This document shows positions 51,801 through 64,000 of a stretch of 64,000 nucleotides of DNA, in pieces. A program made the translations under genes and the position numbers. Below the pieces are notes generated by a model that was not told the DNA's origin, made no database searches, and saw only the letters and a list, made by a program, of their open reading frames with translations. The stretch is from Numida meleagris. Taxonomy: Eukaryota; Chordata; Aves; Galliformes; Numididae. Location of the stretch: contig NC_034411.1 of NCBI RefSeq assembly GCF_002078875.1, positions 34,490,260 to 34,554,259 of the forward strand, read 5' to 3'. The number at the start of each line of letters is the position of its first letter. The first letter of the stretch is position 1.

Positions 51801-54800
51801 ACATGATAAAGTTTGGAAGAGCCTTAATTACTCCACCAATGAAGGACCTTTTCCACTGACATTTGTAATATTTTAATTACTATTTAATATGGGATCAAAT
51901 GATTAACCAAATATTCTTATCTACTCTTATAACATGTAATTCTCTAGCAGAAACCTGACTGTTCTGACCACAAAGTCCAAACGTTAGCTACATATGCTGT
52001 GTCGGTGCTCGCTGTCAAAAACCTCCATACTTTGCTTGAGATCCATGCCACACTTTGTCTTTCATGTCTTTCTTTCGTGCGCATGCTAGTCTCTCTCTCT
52101 TTTTTTTTTTTTTTTAAGATTCTTCTTTCTATGTCTACGAATGTTTTTTCTCCAATTTGACTGAAGACATGTACAAATACGAGGTGTCAGACTGTAATAT
52201 ATAACACTGATATATTCCAGCATTCATTAGAAAGGCTGTTCTATTGTAATTGCATGCAGCTGCAGAAGTCCTCCTGACAAGGGGACTTGGGCTTCTTTGT
52301 TGCTAAAGAAATTCCTTTTTCCAAAAGGAAAATTTTGTTCCACCTAATGTTTACTCCTCTTTTTTTTTTTTCAAACATTTCTATCTTTTCTTTGCTGAAA
52401 ATCTAGAGTAGACTAGAATCTTGTACAATGAAGGCTAAGCCATATGAAAAGCTAAACAAAAGAAAAACAACAACAAGAAAGGCTATTAGATCCTGTTAAC
52501 ATGTTCTCTAAAGCTGAACAACTGAACTGTCAGACCTTTGTACTAAATCCATACTGCTAACCTAGCCGAGGACTTGGATACACAGTATTTCCTTCATTTC
52601 TCCAGGATATTTCTTTCCTTCGCCTCTCCTATTAGGGAATATTCAAGTGTTATTTCTGTTCTGCAACAACTGCTGCTTAATGGACCAGTTCAACGGTTGG
52701 TGACATTCCGACATCCATAGTCTTCCACAGGAACAGGAATGCAACCAATGCTGCTTTGTCTCTGCAGTGGTTTGGCCTTTACTTCATTAGCACATGTAAT
52801 TTTTGTTTCTTAAAAGTGTAGGCTGATTTGACAGGCACAGCCACAGAAATACCTACTCAATGACAGTGTGACCGCCACCTGACTACTAAGACACGCTGTT
52901 CTAAACCACAGTTCATAGCGGACCTATGACATTTTATATTGTTGCACAGGGGAAAAGACAGCATTTCATGTTCACCAGTCAGGCCAGTTAAACTTAACAT
53001 GTACGGATCTTTATCTTTTACAGAAGAGATTTTTTATATTCCTTCTCCTCGATAACATGACCAGGACACGGGCAGGAAAACTGCAGGGCTAAGAAGATGT
53101 CAGCCAGAAATACTACAGGGAACCTATCACAGGGATTTGTGGCAAGAAAGGTATTTCACAGCAAGAACAGGATCCACGAATAATTACGTTAGAATTTTCT
53201 GCTGACAATCCCCCTGAAAGATAAAAGGGGTGAAAAGACAGAAAAATGCAAAACAGTATAGAAAGGAAATTAGGAAAACAAACAGAAATGCAACCTCAGG
53301 CAGTACAAAATATCTAATTGTCACTTTCAAAGCAATAATACTATTCCATCTTTCTTCATTTTTAATCAGCAAAATCTGAGGCAAATGATTATAATAACCT
53401 AAATTAATTTATATTCTGAATAGAATGTTGGAAAAGAAAGCAGTCTTACAGTAAGCCATGTAGCAGCAATCAGTGAAAATACTGTTTAGAGACAACTATA
53501 CTAACTACAAACTGTGGAGATTATTTAAGAGTTTTCATTAAAGTTGATAATATTTGGGAGTGCCTTAGATTTAAAACAGCAGCTACACTGTATGACTAGA
53601 CAGGGCTTAGCAACTACTTGTATGTTGGTTAGCCTATTGTTAGCAAATTCACCAGACCTATAAGTTCACTACAGTGTCAGAGCTTAAAAGCATTAAAGTT
53701 CTTCTCTGGCAAGAGCTCTATATACAACTAGAAGAGAGTGCTGGGGTGTCCCTCAGGCAGCACTGATGTTCTCTAACCCAGAAAGGAGTCCAAGAGCAGA
53801 ACTCACAGCTAGGTTCCTCTCAGAAGGGTTGTTCTGACAGCAGTAACAAATAATAAGAGTGCTAAATGCTGAATCAGTAACTTTCTTCCTTCTTCCCAAA
53901 TCTGCACTTAAATTCACATTTATGTCGTCCTCAGTGAGACAAAGGGCATAGAAAAGAAGTGAGTATATACATAATGCTGAGGCATGTGAACCTTATTTAG
54001 CCGCTCAGGTAGTACCTCTAGCCTCTATACAGTCCACAGAGAGAGATCAACTCCTCCAAAAGATGACTGAGAGCACCTTTATTAGATTTCTATGCTGAGT
54101 TAACACCTGTCAGAATTCAGCTTCTCCAGACATTGAGAATTTTATCAGCTGGTTAGTATAAAAATCCCCCATTACGTATAAATTAGTTTAATACTGCAAC
54201 ATACAACTAAAATGGCCTGCTCAGGAGTCTTGCAGAAAATACAAAGCTATTACTTCTGTTCTGAGTTGCTCATGAAGTTTGTCTCCATGTCTTCAACTTC
54301 AAAAGCACCTCCATGTGCCTGCTGTCCTTTTTAATCACTTTCCAAAAAATTTGTCTTCCAAGAAATCAGTCTGACTCAGAATGAATTTTTCTTCCATACT
54401 GGCTCCTTAATTAAACATCTGCCCACGTCTCAAGAAGTAAAGTACTTAGTTTTCATGATGAGACAATCAAACATTTATTCATTACTGTACCCACCAGGAA
54501 CAGAAGCATATATAATCACTATTTTTAATGCTCTTTAGTATTTCCATTCCCAAACGTGAGCTCTCTCTAACTTCAAAACATCAAAAAAACAATAGAGGTC
54601 TCCTTCATGTAGTATGTTTCTCAGCAGCCTGATCCAGTCCCACTAAGGTTAGGACTGTGGGTGCTAGCATTGCAGTCAAGTGGTATTCAGAAGAAACATG
54701 GGGAGAGAGGGGACATCATGGCACCTGGTATGTCAGTGATTACTACACTGGGGACGTGGAAATGAAAGACAAGCAGAGAACAACATGTGAAGAGAATAAT

Positions 54801-55449
54801 GTGAATTATAAACCACAGCACAGGCAAACAGAAGCAACTGGAAATCATGAAGAAGCACTGAAAGTGTGTCAAAATGCAATACGTAGTTGAGCACCCTTCA
54901 GTGCAATGGAGCTGGTGTTACCTCCTGATCCAGAATGATTTATCTGCTGCAATTCTAATGCATATTGCATTCACAATCAACACAGTCAGTGCAGTGTCAG
55001 AAGATACTTTCTGTGCAGAGCTTTCCCGAAACAGAAAAATAGAGCAGCCCCTCTGCATAAACTCCTTCACAGAGAAATCTTTCATCATAAACTCCCTTTG
55101 CACACAGAAAAACCTTTCAGCAGCAAAAGCCAGTCATGGTGAACGAACAGATTTGCCCAAAGTTTGCAGAAAATTCCATTTGCAATTATCTGCACCATCT
55201 AAATCATTCTTTGTCGACAGCCACAGTGTAAAACCACTCAAAGCCAAATAAAAACTGCAGTGATATTATTTTTAAGCACAGGTTTCCCTCAGTTATATCC
55301 TCATATTCCAGTCACTTCTGTATAGAAATAACAGTTTCAGTTTCTGTGGACAGAACCTATTTATTTACTCTGCATTGGGAAAACTTGTCTCAAAAATTTT
55401 GAACTGTTCTGATAGATCCAAATCTTCTAACCACAACTGACTATACCTA
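48843..55449. other. unique DNA, no gene seen
   Basis: No supportable gene. The first few hundred bases (to about 49250) continue the GC-richer patch, with many overlapping frames. Further on, frames of up to 125 codons (plus, 54874-55251) are unrecognised. A (CT)5-T15/16 tract lies at 52091-52115. Confidence 0.5.
52091..52115. repeat. (CT)5 followed by a T-run
   Basis: Five CT dinucleotides run into about 15 T. It is a low-complexity tract, with no retrocopy body recognised beside it. Confidence 0.85.
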
Positions 55450-56130
55450 TGCCATTTTTGAAAGATGTTCGTCCACTCCACTTTTAAAGACATCTAATGG
55501 CGGCAACTTCACAACCTTCCTAAGTAATTTATTCCAGTGCTCCTATTAGGAAATTTTCAAAATGTCTAATGTGAAACATCCTTGCTATAATTTGTTCCAT
55601 CCTTCACAGCACGGAGGAAATGTTCTCCTCTACTTTTTTTCCCCCTTCTCAGTCTCCTCTTTAAACAGCGCTGATTCTTTCAGCATACCCTTTGAGATTG
55701 TCTTTCTTAGATGCGATCCTGCTCACTCTCTTGCTGGAAGTAAAGGGCCTAGGTGCAAGACCACTCTCACCATAGCCAGAAGTTGATTATAACTATTATT
55801 TGTTTCTGTTCCCTTATTGCACTGGAAACACAGAAAGAAAACACAACCCTTACCTCCAAATTAAAAAGAGGTAAAAAGTGCCTGGCACTAAACATAAGAG
55901 GTAAGGTGCAGCGTTTGGTGTTTTTTTTTTTTTTTCCAGAAATGCTTAAGCAGGCAAGGCACACTTATATGCACCTTTAATTTGCTTCTTTAAGTACTTA
56001 AGAACACATCTTTAGAAATCTATTCTTTCTGTATTAAGCAAAGCATTCTCTCAGCCAAATGACATTTTGCTGAACAATGGCATCCACCAACACTCAGATG
56101 CGTTTTCTGCACCTGACTATCAAAGAACAC
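55450..56130 (-). mobile_element. old, eroded CR1-type LINE fragment
   Basis: The plus strand from about 55450 aligns block by block with the reverse complement of the CR1 ORF2 C-terminus. It has a 'cttttaaagacatctaatgg' block, then cacaaccttcctaagtaatt, tattccagtgctc, 'cagtctcctctttaaacagc' and 'ttctttcagcataccctttg', all in the order found in the intact copy at 36.3-36.6 kb. Beyond about 55790 the match is patchy: ctggcactaaacataagagg and 'aaggtgcagcg' near 55880-55915, then ctgaacaatggcatccacca with acactcag near 56070-56100, again in CR1 order. No terminal octamer or readable frame remains. It is much more diverged than the other copies. The first 340 bases are fairly secure, and the extension to 56130 is tentative. 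A T15 run (55921-55935) interrupts it. Confidence 0.6.
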
Positions 56131-57132
56131 CCTAGAATTCCTTTAGAATGTAAAAAACCTCTTCAAGTAATACGTGTAACAGACCAGGGTGCTAGTTCTG
56201 AGCAAAAGCCATCTCCTGCAGCATGTGTGAGGAAGGTGTGCCAGGATAAGTCATACAGTGCCTACAGTCACTAACTGAACTCATGGCTGTGCCTGTACTC
56301 ATACCCAAAACGGGCAAGGAAGACCAGCTGGTACAGAATTTAGCAAAATGCTCTCAGCCCCAAAAACTGGGTCTCTGTATGAGAACACAGCCCCTGGGGA
56401 CAACCTCTGGTCCATGCTAACCTGCAAACTATCCCTTGATCTTTTCTCAAACAGCGCCAAATGGCCATGCTACCTCTTGAAAGGCACAGGCAATTGTGTA
56501 TCCCATGTCGGTCCTCACTACAGTCAAGAGGTCAGTAAGTGAAAAACAGACTGTGAGAGATGGGTACAACAGCAGGTTTTAAGGATTTGATAAGGTATGC
56601 ATAAAAATAGAAAGACTGACAAGTGGCTAAGTACATGGAAATACCACTTTCATCTATCCATATCAATTCAGCATGGCCTCAGCTGGTCACTCAGAGAGAG
56701 AATTCAGCCTGACTTACAGGAACAACCACTGAAGGCTGCCTCTTTGGGGCCAGAAATAGGAAAGCTGCTCCTGCTGGAAGGAATAGGAAAGGACAGGGAG
56801 GAAGGGGATAGGGGCAGCTGCCCTGCAAAGGCACTCACTACTAGCACCCACCTGCTCGCTGTCCTTGTAGGCAGACTGTAAAGGGAGTCTCAGTGAAGGG
56901 AAGAGGAATCCTAAGACTATAATCAGCCCTTACATTTCACATGCAACTAAGCAAAGCCCGGATGTCTTATTTCTTCAGTCCTTTTTCTTTTTCTTTTGTT
57001 TTTCTTCTTACTCCTTCTTCTGAAATGCTCTCTTAGTCCTTAAGGCCAGAAGTTTTCAATCTGTAAATACTCACTGTCCTGAGCTTTGAAACAGTGAATC
57101 ACAGAAGCTGAGCACAGTTGCTCCTCTTGAAG

Positions 57133-57149
57133 AAAAAAAAAAAAAAAAA
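57133..57149. repeat. A17 homopolymer
   Basis: An uninterrupted run of 17 A after 'cctcttgaag'. No retrocopy body was recognised upstream. Confidence 0.9.
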
Positions 57150-60100
57150 TCCTGCATCTTTTCCCTTGAAGATGTGCCTACGATGCTTAGGGAGTTTATT
57201 CTACATCATGACCTACAGTAATAAAATCTCAGTGTTACCTCCTCGGATTACAAACTGTTTCATGTTTCAAATAAGTCACGATGCTACATTTTCTACTTTT
57301 TTCTTTAAATGGGCAGCCTCAGCCAAGACAAATGCATTGTTTGTAAACAGAAAACTCATTCCTACTTATGACCTGTAAGCAGACACTCAGTGACCCTCAA
57401 GCAAGTTGTGAGGCAAGTAAAAAAGCCTTTACATTCAGTTTCTAGCTTTACTTTTCCTCCTGGACTTGTAACTGTAGAAACCAGTTTAGGATGAGAATGA
57501 GCAGAATCCTGAGAGCTGTCACTAGCATGGCTGTGCAAAGCAGAACTCCACTTGATAGAGACCACACAAAGAAAACACTGAACTCGCCTCCCCAGCCTTG
57601 GCTCTCCCAGTCAACTTCACACGCAGGGCTCCCAGGTTCCCTCTTCTTTCATTTCCAATTATTCTTCTTCTCATATTGTGCTTGATGAACAGCACAAGCA
57701 AATGTATTGTAGACAGAAAACTAAGAATTAACCCAAGGAATGCACCTCATCATCTACTTGATCACTTCTGATTTTTTCTTCAAATATCTGTTTTGTTAAC
57801 TTGAGTTGGAATTTCTCTGAAGCGGGATCGACAGCTTCTGTTTCTTATCCTAAGTACAAGGAGTCCATTGTAGTAGACACTCAGAGCTCATAGAGTAGAT
57901 GCCATAATAAAACCAGAATAACTGGAAAAAAACAACCAAACATTTATCTAATCTGTTTGTATTACTCTTAATTTTTCAGATTTTAAAATACTCTGATTTA
58001 TGTCTAAATGACGGGTGAAGTGGTATTTCAGGGAACCTTCAGACATAAGACTGAGATCTTTTCTGCCTCAGAAATTTAATAAGAAAGGCCTGCTTCACTA
58101 TTAATTTTTATCAAGCAGCCAATCTAGCCACTTACAGAATCTATCATATCAGGACTCAATGTTATAATCCTACAAGTATCTGAAATTACATTATATCTAA
58201 ATGGAATAACCAATAAAAAATGTCACTTTGCTCTGATTCTTTTTGAGGATGACACTAATTCATGTTTCCAGAATTCCAATTACATCACTAGACCACAATT
58301 AACCAATACAGTTGAATGATCCATAACATGCATGTGGATAAATGATCTCAAACTTCCTCATTACAGATCCCATTCCTCTGAGCAATATTGGCAGGATTTT
58401 TATCAGTTATCATGGAGTAGAGGCTCTCCAGAACAGCCTGTGTGTGCTAATGTCTAAAGGGTCAAGGACTGTCAAGGGCACCACATTTACAAGCCTCTGA
58501 AGTGCTCAAGTGGCTCTATCCTAAAGATAAGGCTCTTTACCCCTTCCCTGCAATTGTGCACTGCTTGATACGATGCTTTCAGCTCTCCTTGCAGTCAGGG
58601 ACTGCTTGAGAAATTCTTCTTAAGAGTACTTAATTTTTTTCCTGTGTCTTAGCAGCATGGCTGGTCAAAACTAGTTGTTGTAGAGGGGATATAACAGAAC
58701 ATTTTGTTTTAATAAAGTAGAAATAGCTGGGGTCTTTTACTGGACAATCTCTCCTTCACAGAAAGCACACACAGCTTTGTGCCATCAGTAACACCTCATC
58801 TTGTAGAGAATTTAGCTCACATAAAGTCATAAACATCTTTTTTAAAGCAGAGGAGAAGGGTTACTTCTGTAAAAAGCTTAATATAAAGTGCAATATAAAA
58901 TGGAGACAACAATAAAATGTTTTAAATTTCCATAAAAAGTATCTGCACACTTTGTATTCCAGATAAACCCTATTCACAACTGCTCTGAAAGCAAAGGCAC
59001 GCTACAAAAGTTGGAAGTGAAGTCTTTTATGTACGATCATTGCTTTAATGCAGATCATCTTTCTTCTTCCTATGGCTGAACTGAGAAAGTATTAAAACCT
59101 ACTACTTATACACAGTTTCGGGACTGATTCCTTTAGCTCAAGTAACAAAACAGGCTTTCTGAGACCAAATTCTCATAAGTTTAGTCAGTCTTCCAGTATT
59201 TCAGGACAATTTAACCATCTCAAATCAACAGCAGCAGAGATTCCCAAAGGGACCTTCTGTCCTGCCAGAGCTACAAGTCCTGGTGCTCCACTAAACACAT
59301 AACATCAACCATGAGAGCCCTTGAAGCAGAGCCCAACATATTAGCTCCTGCTGGATCCAGTCGCAGAGGGACACGTTGACGTGTGCTGCAGACACATCTG
59401 AATAGCTCTATGTGGGGCCAGGCTGGGTTTTGCATGGGCAGTATCCATCTGGAGCTAACAAGACAAGCCAGACCCAAACTGACATGCCCCCACCTGAGCA
59501 ACTCAGGCAACATTTCTTCAGTCCATAGGTTTTTGGAAATCATCTTAGCTGCAGTGAAGAGCAGCACAGATGGATGCTCTGGCTGAGAAAATAATCCTGG
59601 ACTCCTGTCTGATCAGCAGAAGTCAGCATTAGATTACTAGCTCCAGCACAATGCTAGCCAAATTGTCAAAATGTTGGCTTTGTATAGTGGTCACTCAGCT
59701 GTCTCCCCTCAATACTGCATTAGCTGAGTTTTTCAGCTTGTTTCAGCTCCCCACTTGTCCTGCATAAGGGACAATCAACTGACATGGAATTATATTAAAT
59801 GGTGGTAAAAGTTTCCATGAGCCAGGCAATAACTTCTGAGGTAAGACAGGGATAGTTTCCAAATGCAGCAAGCAATGTTATTCCTTTAAAACTATGTAGG
59901 CATAAAGTACCAGACAAACTCACTGAATTTATCACTGAAATTGGATATTTGGGACAGAAGCACAGGTATAAATGGTTGTGCTGGCATGCATGTTTGTGCA
60001 TTAGCTTGTATGCACCTACTCATGTGCTGCAGCAAAAGAAGTTTCTCAAAAATATTTCATTATGTTATAAACTAAGCAATACTGACAATAATTACCATGG

Positions 60101-63001
60101 CAACAGTCAAATGTATAAAAAGCATACAAACACTATTCAACATACAGCCTCTGCGTGAATCTGCATTTTTAAAGCTTTTATGAAAACAGTAGGATGCAAA
60201 AATACCAGCCTAATTTGTGAAATTCAGCACAAAAGAAGAGTAGAGCAAGTTTCTGAATAAGGTATACTACAGAAGAGATTTTTTTTGTATTAAAGTCCTA
60301 AGTATTGTCCTACAATCCTATCTGACCTCCTGCATAACACAAGCCACAGAAACTCACTTAGCAGGTACTGCACTGAGCTCATACCTTCCACTGAAGTATC
60401 ACACATCATTTAAATACATTAAAGAAAAAACTCATTTACTGCAGAAATCTCTTCCAGTTTTCACAGGCTAACAGTTCTAAGCTTCATTTTTTTCTGTACA
60501 CAATACTCCAAATATTGAAGGGGTACACCTGTGACCAAGTAGCTAACTAGTAAGTATGTAAACCAAATCAGTAACAATATGACACTACCAACAAGCGCAA
60601 GTAGTATCTAGTCCAATACAGAAAATGACTGTGGAAATCAATTTTACTGTGCATAAACCATAAAATGCACTATGCATACATTTAAGCTCATTCAAATACT
60701 TGCCTATGATAGTTTGCACAATAAAAAATCATAATCATACTAACAAACTTTGTATGTCAAAAAAATCAATTTGTAACATCTATATATGGTCCGTAATAAA
60801 GCATACTGAATACGTTCACACAAGGAATGTTTTTCTCTCTACATGTGGAATCTTCTTCATTAAGGGGAAAAACTGAAAAAACTTGCCAATGGACAGGGAA
60901 GACTTTAATTCAAAGTTTCACTGCAGAACTTGCCTTCATAGCTAAGTCAAAGGAAAATGGCTAGTAGTCCCGGCTGTATATGTATTATATAGCATGTAAT
61001 AACAACAACAGCAAAATTAAAAGTAAACAAATAAATAAAGGGAGGGGCATGCCAGCAAAGTTGATGTCTCTGGCATCCCCTGGACACATTTCCTACTAAG
61101 TGTGAATTGCCTTCACTATCACTTGGGGCTAGGGCATCTTTATGCTTGTTCATAGCTTTCACATGCTTGAGAGTATACTGTCTTAGCTTTTCTCATTCAC
61201 TATGGTCTCAGGGCTGGACAGGAGCCTGTCTCTACTCAGATAGATTTAGAAGATGACATAAGTCACCAGATTCCCTTTGAGATTTTTCTGGGGATACTAA
61301 AGGAAAATGAAGCCAGTTTTGACTAGTTGCTGGCAATAGTACCTACAAGTGCTGAAGAATGCCCAAGGCATTCAAGATCTCAGCAGGCAGCAGACTAGAT
61401 GCCACACACGCTACTTTTGTTGAACTTATATTTAACCCTATTAGGAGTCCAGCAAAAAAATACTCTTCACTCACTGGCATCATGATCATTGTCATCAACA
61501 CACCACCGCCACCAATCCAGAAAACTCAAAAAGCCTAAGAAAGGAATGATCCTCAGGCATCAGCATATGCCGGACCTACAGAGCACAGGCAAGGGCCATC
61601 TGTCAAGGCAATTTACCCACCTACAGATGATTCCCTGACACTCTTGCTTTTCTGCCTGGTCTTTGGCCAGGGGCTGGGAGCAGGCCGTAGGAAGACAAAT
61701 TGTTCTGGTGTCATAAGCTAGCTCCTGGCCACTCTCCTCTGCTCCCTCTTCTCGTCCCATGGCCCAGTGCACATCCATTACATGAACAGACACAGGTCAG
61801 CATTGGGAAATGATAGGTGCAACCTACAGGCTGATTTGGGGGTATAAACGTATTCAGCAAGCTATGATACTGCTTTCTGCTAAGGGCCTTTGACTACTTG
61901 GTATGTAGCTGTCTTGATACATTTGTAACCATGGCTCTCTCTGGGAACAGAAAAAGACAAGGACTTCTTTGTCCTTCTTCCAGCAAGTCCACCTGCTCAA
62001 ATCAGATACAGAAAGAAAAACTTCAGGCTTAGATCTCCACAGTGCCAAGGATAATACTTTCCTGTTTTGGGAATAAATTAAGGCAATCCCCAAACAAGGC
62101 TGGACAACAGATATTTGCCTCTTCAGGGTAATCTCTGTTAATTGTAACCTCAGTAGTACTCAGGTGAAAGGCTGACTTTTGAGAACAAGCAACATGGAGA
62201 ATAAGTAAGGCCGTTATTTCTAACTGCCTAATAAAACTATGCAGCATTTGCTCACAGAACACTGCAACTTTGTTGCAGACTTCAAAAGACTTTGTTCACC
62301 TGCACTGCTGCATTCAGAAGCACCTTAGCTCCTTTATTTCAGTTTATATTAAAATGTTCCCATTAAAGCTGGTAGCAGCACTAGCATTAAGAGCAGAACT
62401 GGAATCCAAATCAGATACGTAACTCTTGCCTCTTCCTATTTTGAAAGGATATTTCCTGTAGTTTAGAATTGCTTTGCTATAGAAGAGCCTGCATTAAGGG
62501 TAAATGGGAATTTCTTGCTGTTGCTAACATACACCAGATATCTACGATAGATAAAGAAACACTAGAAAACAGTGAAAACTGTTCTTGCATTACACCTCTT
62601 TTCCATCCAATGGTTAATGATTTTAACTAAAACGTTGAACTTCTTTACCCAGAAATCTCACTCTGCTCACCTAAGCTATTACAGATTTCGTAGTGACTGC
62701 TCCTCATCTGTCTGTTAGCTCTGTTTAAGTAGGCTATCTGATGTGAAAGCACTAGAGTAAATCAGCAGTTGAGGGCGAAAATGCAAATGCTGTGGTTATC
62801 AGAGTTAACAGAGCCAGTCTGTGTACAAGACTTCACATGCACATAGGAATGACTTTGCTCACCAAGGCTTGGAAAGGCTCCATCATGGTAAATCCAATAC
62901 ACAGCACTCCAACATTCACACAACAGTGAAGTATGCAATTAAAGCTCAGGATTTTTTTTAAACTAATTTGAAATTAAGTGAGCAGGTATTTACAGCTCAC
63001 T

Positions 63002-63043
63002 AGCTGCCAGGTATGAATAATGTACGGGGAGTTACTGGCAGCT
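63002..63043. repeat. inverted repeat, 9-bp arms and 24-base loop
   Basis: agctgccag (63002-63010) and ctggcagct (63035-63043) are exact reverse complements. The right arm runs into a CAGCTG E-box. The size suits a small hairpin, but nothing ties it to a known RNA. Confidence 0.7.
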
Positions 63044-64000
63044 GGAGTTTTGAATGAGGACTCAGAAGTAACATAGCATCCCTTTAGAAAGGAAAGGCAC
63101 ACAAACCCACCCTTGGCCCACAGAGACAGGACATTATTCCTCTTAACCTCACTGCTTGTTTCTGGGTACTGGTCTACAGTGGACTCTTCTTGTTTGTCTT
63201 TAAATTATTTGGTTTAAGTAAAAAGGAAATGGCAGAAAACAAAAGGTATAAAGACTTGCTAACTGTCCCTTCTCCTCAGCCATAAAAATGTTGTTTCAAT
63301 AGCTCCCCAGAAATACTAACTTAAATTCACTATTTTATTCACCCAGAGTAAGCCTGCCTCAGCATTTCTCTCTTTCCATTCTTTCCAGTCATTGCCCAGA
63401 TAAACAGACCTTAGTTATGGTTCATAGATTCTGTTCACCACATACTCCTCTTCATCACAGTTTCATTTCTAATGAAGGTTTTGACACCAGTAAAGTAAAT
63501 GATAATCTGGTACTCAACTTCTAATTAAGCATACCAAGCTGATAGTGATAACCTTAGCATCTCTGGCTGATTTTTCACTTTAGAGACCCTTGAGGCTTCC
63601 AATTCAATTTCTAGCTTCTTCGATCATACAAGAATAATTAGGTTGAAAGTGCAAGTAGTGCAATATGGCCAGCACCCTCAGCTGTACTGCAGTACTGATT
63701 GTAAGCCTTAGGTGGCAGAAACAAAATCCCTGCAAGGGATAAAGTCTGAGACATAGGAACTTCAGCCAACAGGATACAGATGCATTTTCTTTTCAGTTAT
63801 CTTTTTAACCCATGATGAAGTATCAGTAGACTTGCAATTACTGCTTTCTCTTTGTCCAGAGGCCTCATTTCCCATTAGAGAATGGGTTTAAATTGAGCTG
63901 CTGATCTTTATTTGGTTGTTCCATATAGGATCTAAACAAAACTGCCACATATTTACTGAATTAGCATCCAACATGCTTAGAAATCTAAGCATTCTCCTAT

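Larger units (their letters stand above)
56131..64000. other. unique DNA, no gene seen
   Basis: No supportable gene. Minus-strand frames of about 98 codons or less (for example 59271-59567) match nothing known. Simple sequence includes A17 at 57133-57149 and a pyrimidine-rich stretch near 56975-57020. A POU octamer in reverse (atgcaaat, 62781-62788) and a small inverted repeat (63002-63043) lie near the right end. Confidence 0.5.

Noticed and set aside
54657..55251. Two overlapping plus-strand frames of 77 and 125 codons.
   Set aside because: Neither resembles a known protein, there is no promoter or splice context, and the length is within chance for the local composition.
1..64000. CRISPR arrays, operons, phage or bacterial genes.
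   Set aside because: No regularly spaced repeats, no gene strings and no ribosome-binding-site pattern; the repeats are those of a bird nuclear genome.

Overview
The window looks like nuclear DNA of a galliform bird, most likely chicken (Gallus) or a close relative. The species call rests on its repeats. CR1 LINE pieces end in the avian octamer repeat. An internally deleted mariner matches my memory of chicken Galluhop. A retroviral solo LTR carries a clean 6-bp target duplication. The rest is AT-rich, studded with poly-A/poly-T runs, and has stop codons in every frame every few dozen codons. There is no operon structure, ribosome-binding-site pattern, rRNA, tRNA or CRISPR array.

I found no host protein-coding exon that I can support. 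The recognisable coding matter belongs to transposable elements and is broken. The window is best read as a gene desert or the inside of one or more very long introns; the sequence alone cannot say which.

Layout: 1-3551 unique AT-rich DNA; 3552-3658 CR1 3' tail (+); 3659-26014 unique DNA with a near-perfect 29-bp palindrome (14292-14320) and a perfect 24-bp palindrome in alternating purine/pyrimidine DNA (19106-19129); 26017-26564 deleted mariner (transposase remnant on the - strand) between TA dinucleotides; 26567-32993 unique; 33000-33529 solo LTR (+) between CTATGT copies; 33536-36218 unique, with two AT-rich fold-backs; 36219-about 37262 a 1-kb 5'-truncated CR1 (-) whose reverse-transcriptase frame is intact except for three stops and a lost catalytic Asp; 37263-46605 unique with small tandem duplications; 46606-46690 a CR1 tail (-); 46691-55449 unique, including a locally GC-richer stretch around 48.2-49.3 kb that holds the longest unexplained ORF (190 codons); about 55450-56130 a much older, eroded CR1 (-); then unique DNA to the end.

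The transposons record several layers of insertion: an old CR1 at 55 kb, younger CR1 copies, the mariner, and an LTR whose flanking duplication is still exact. I did not find a convincing new biological system. The best leads are the structured palindromes, several candidate conserved non-coding (enhancer-like) stretches that need a cross-species alignment, and the mariner and LTR copies as insertion markers.
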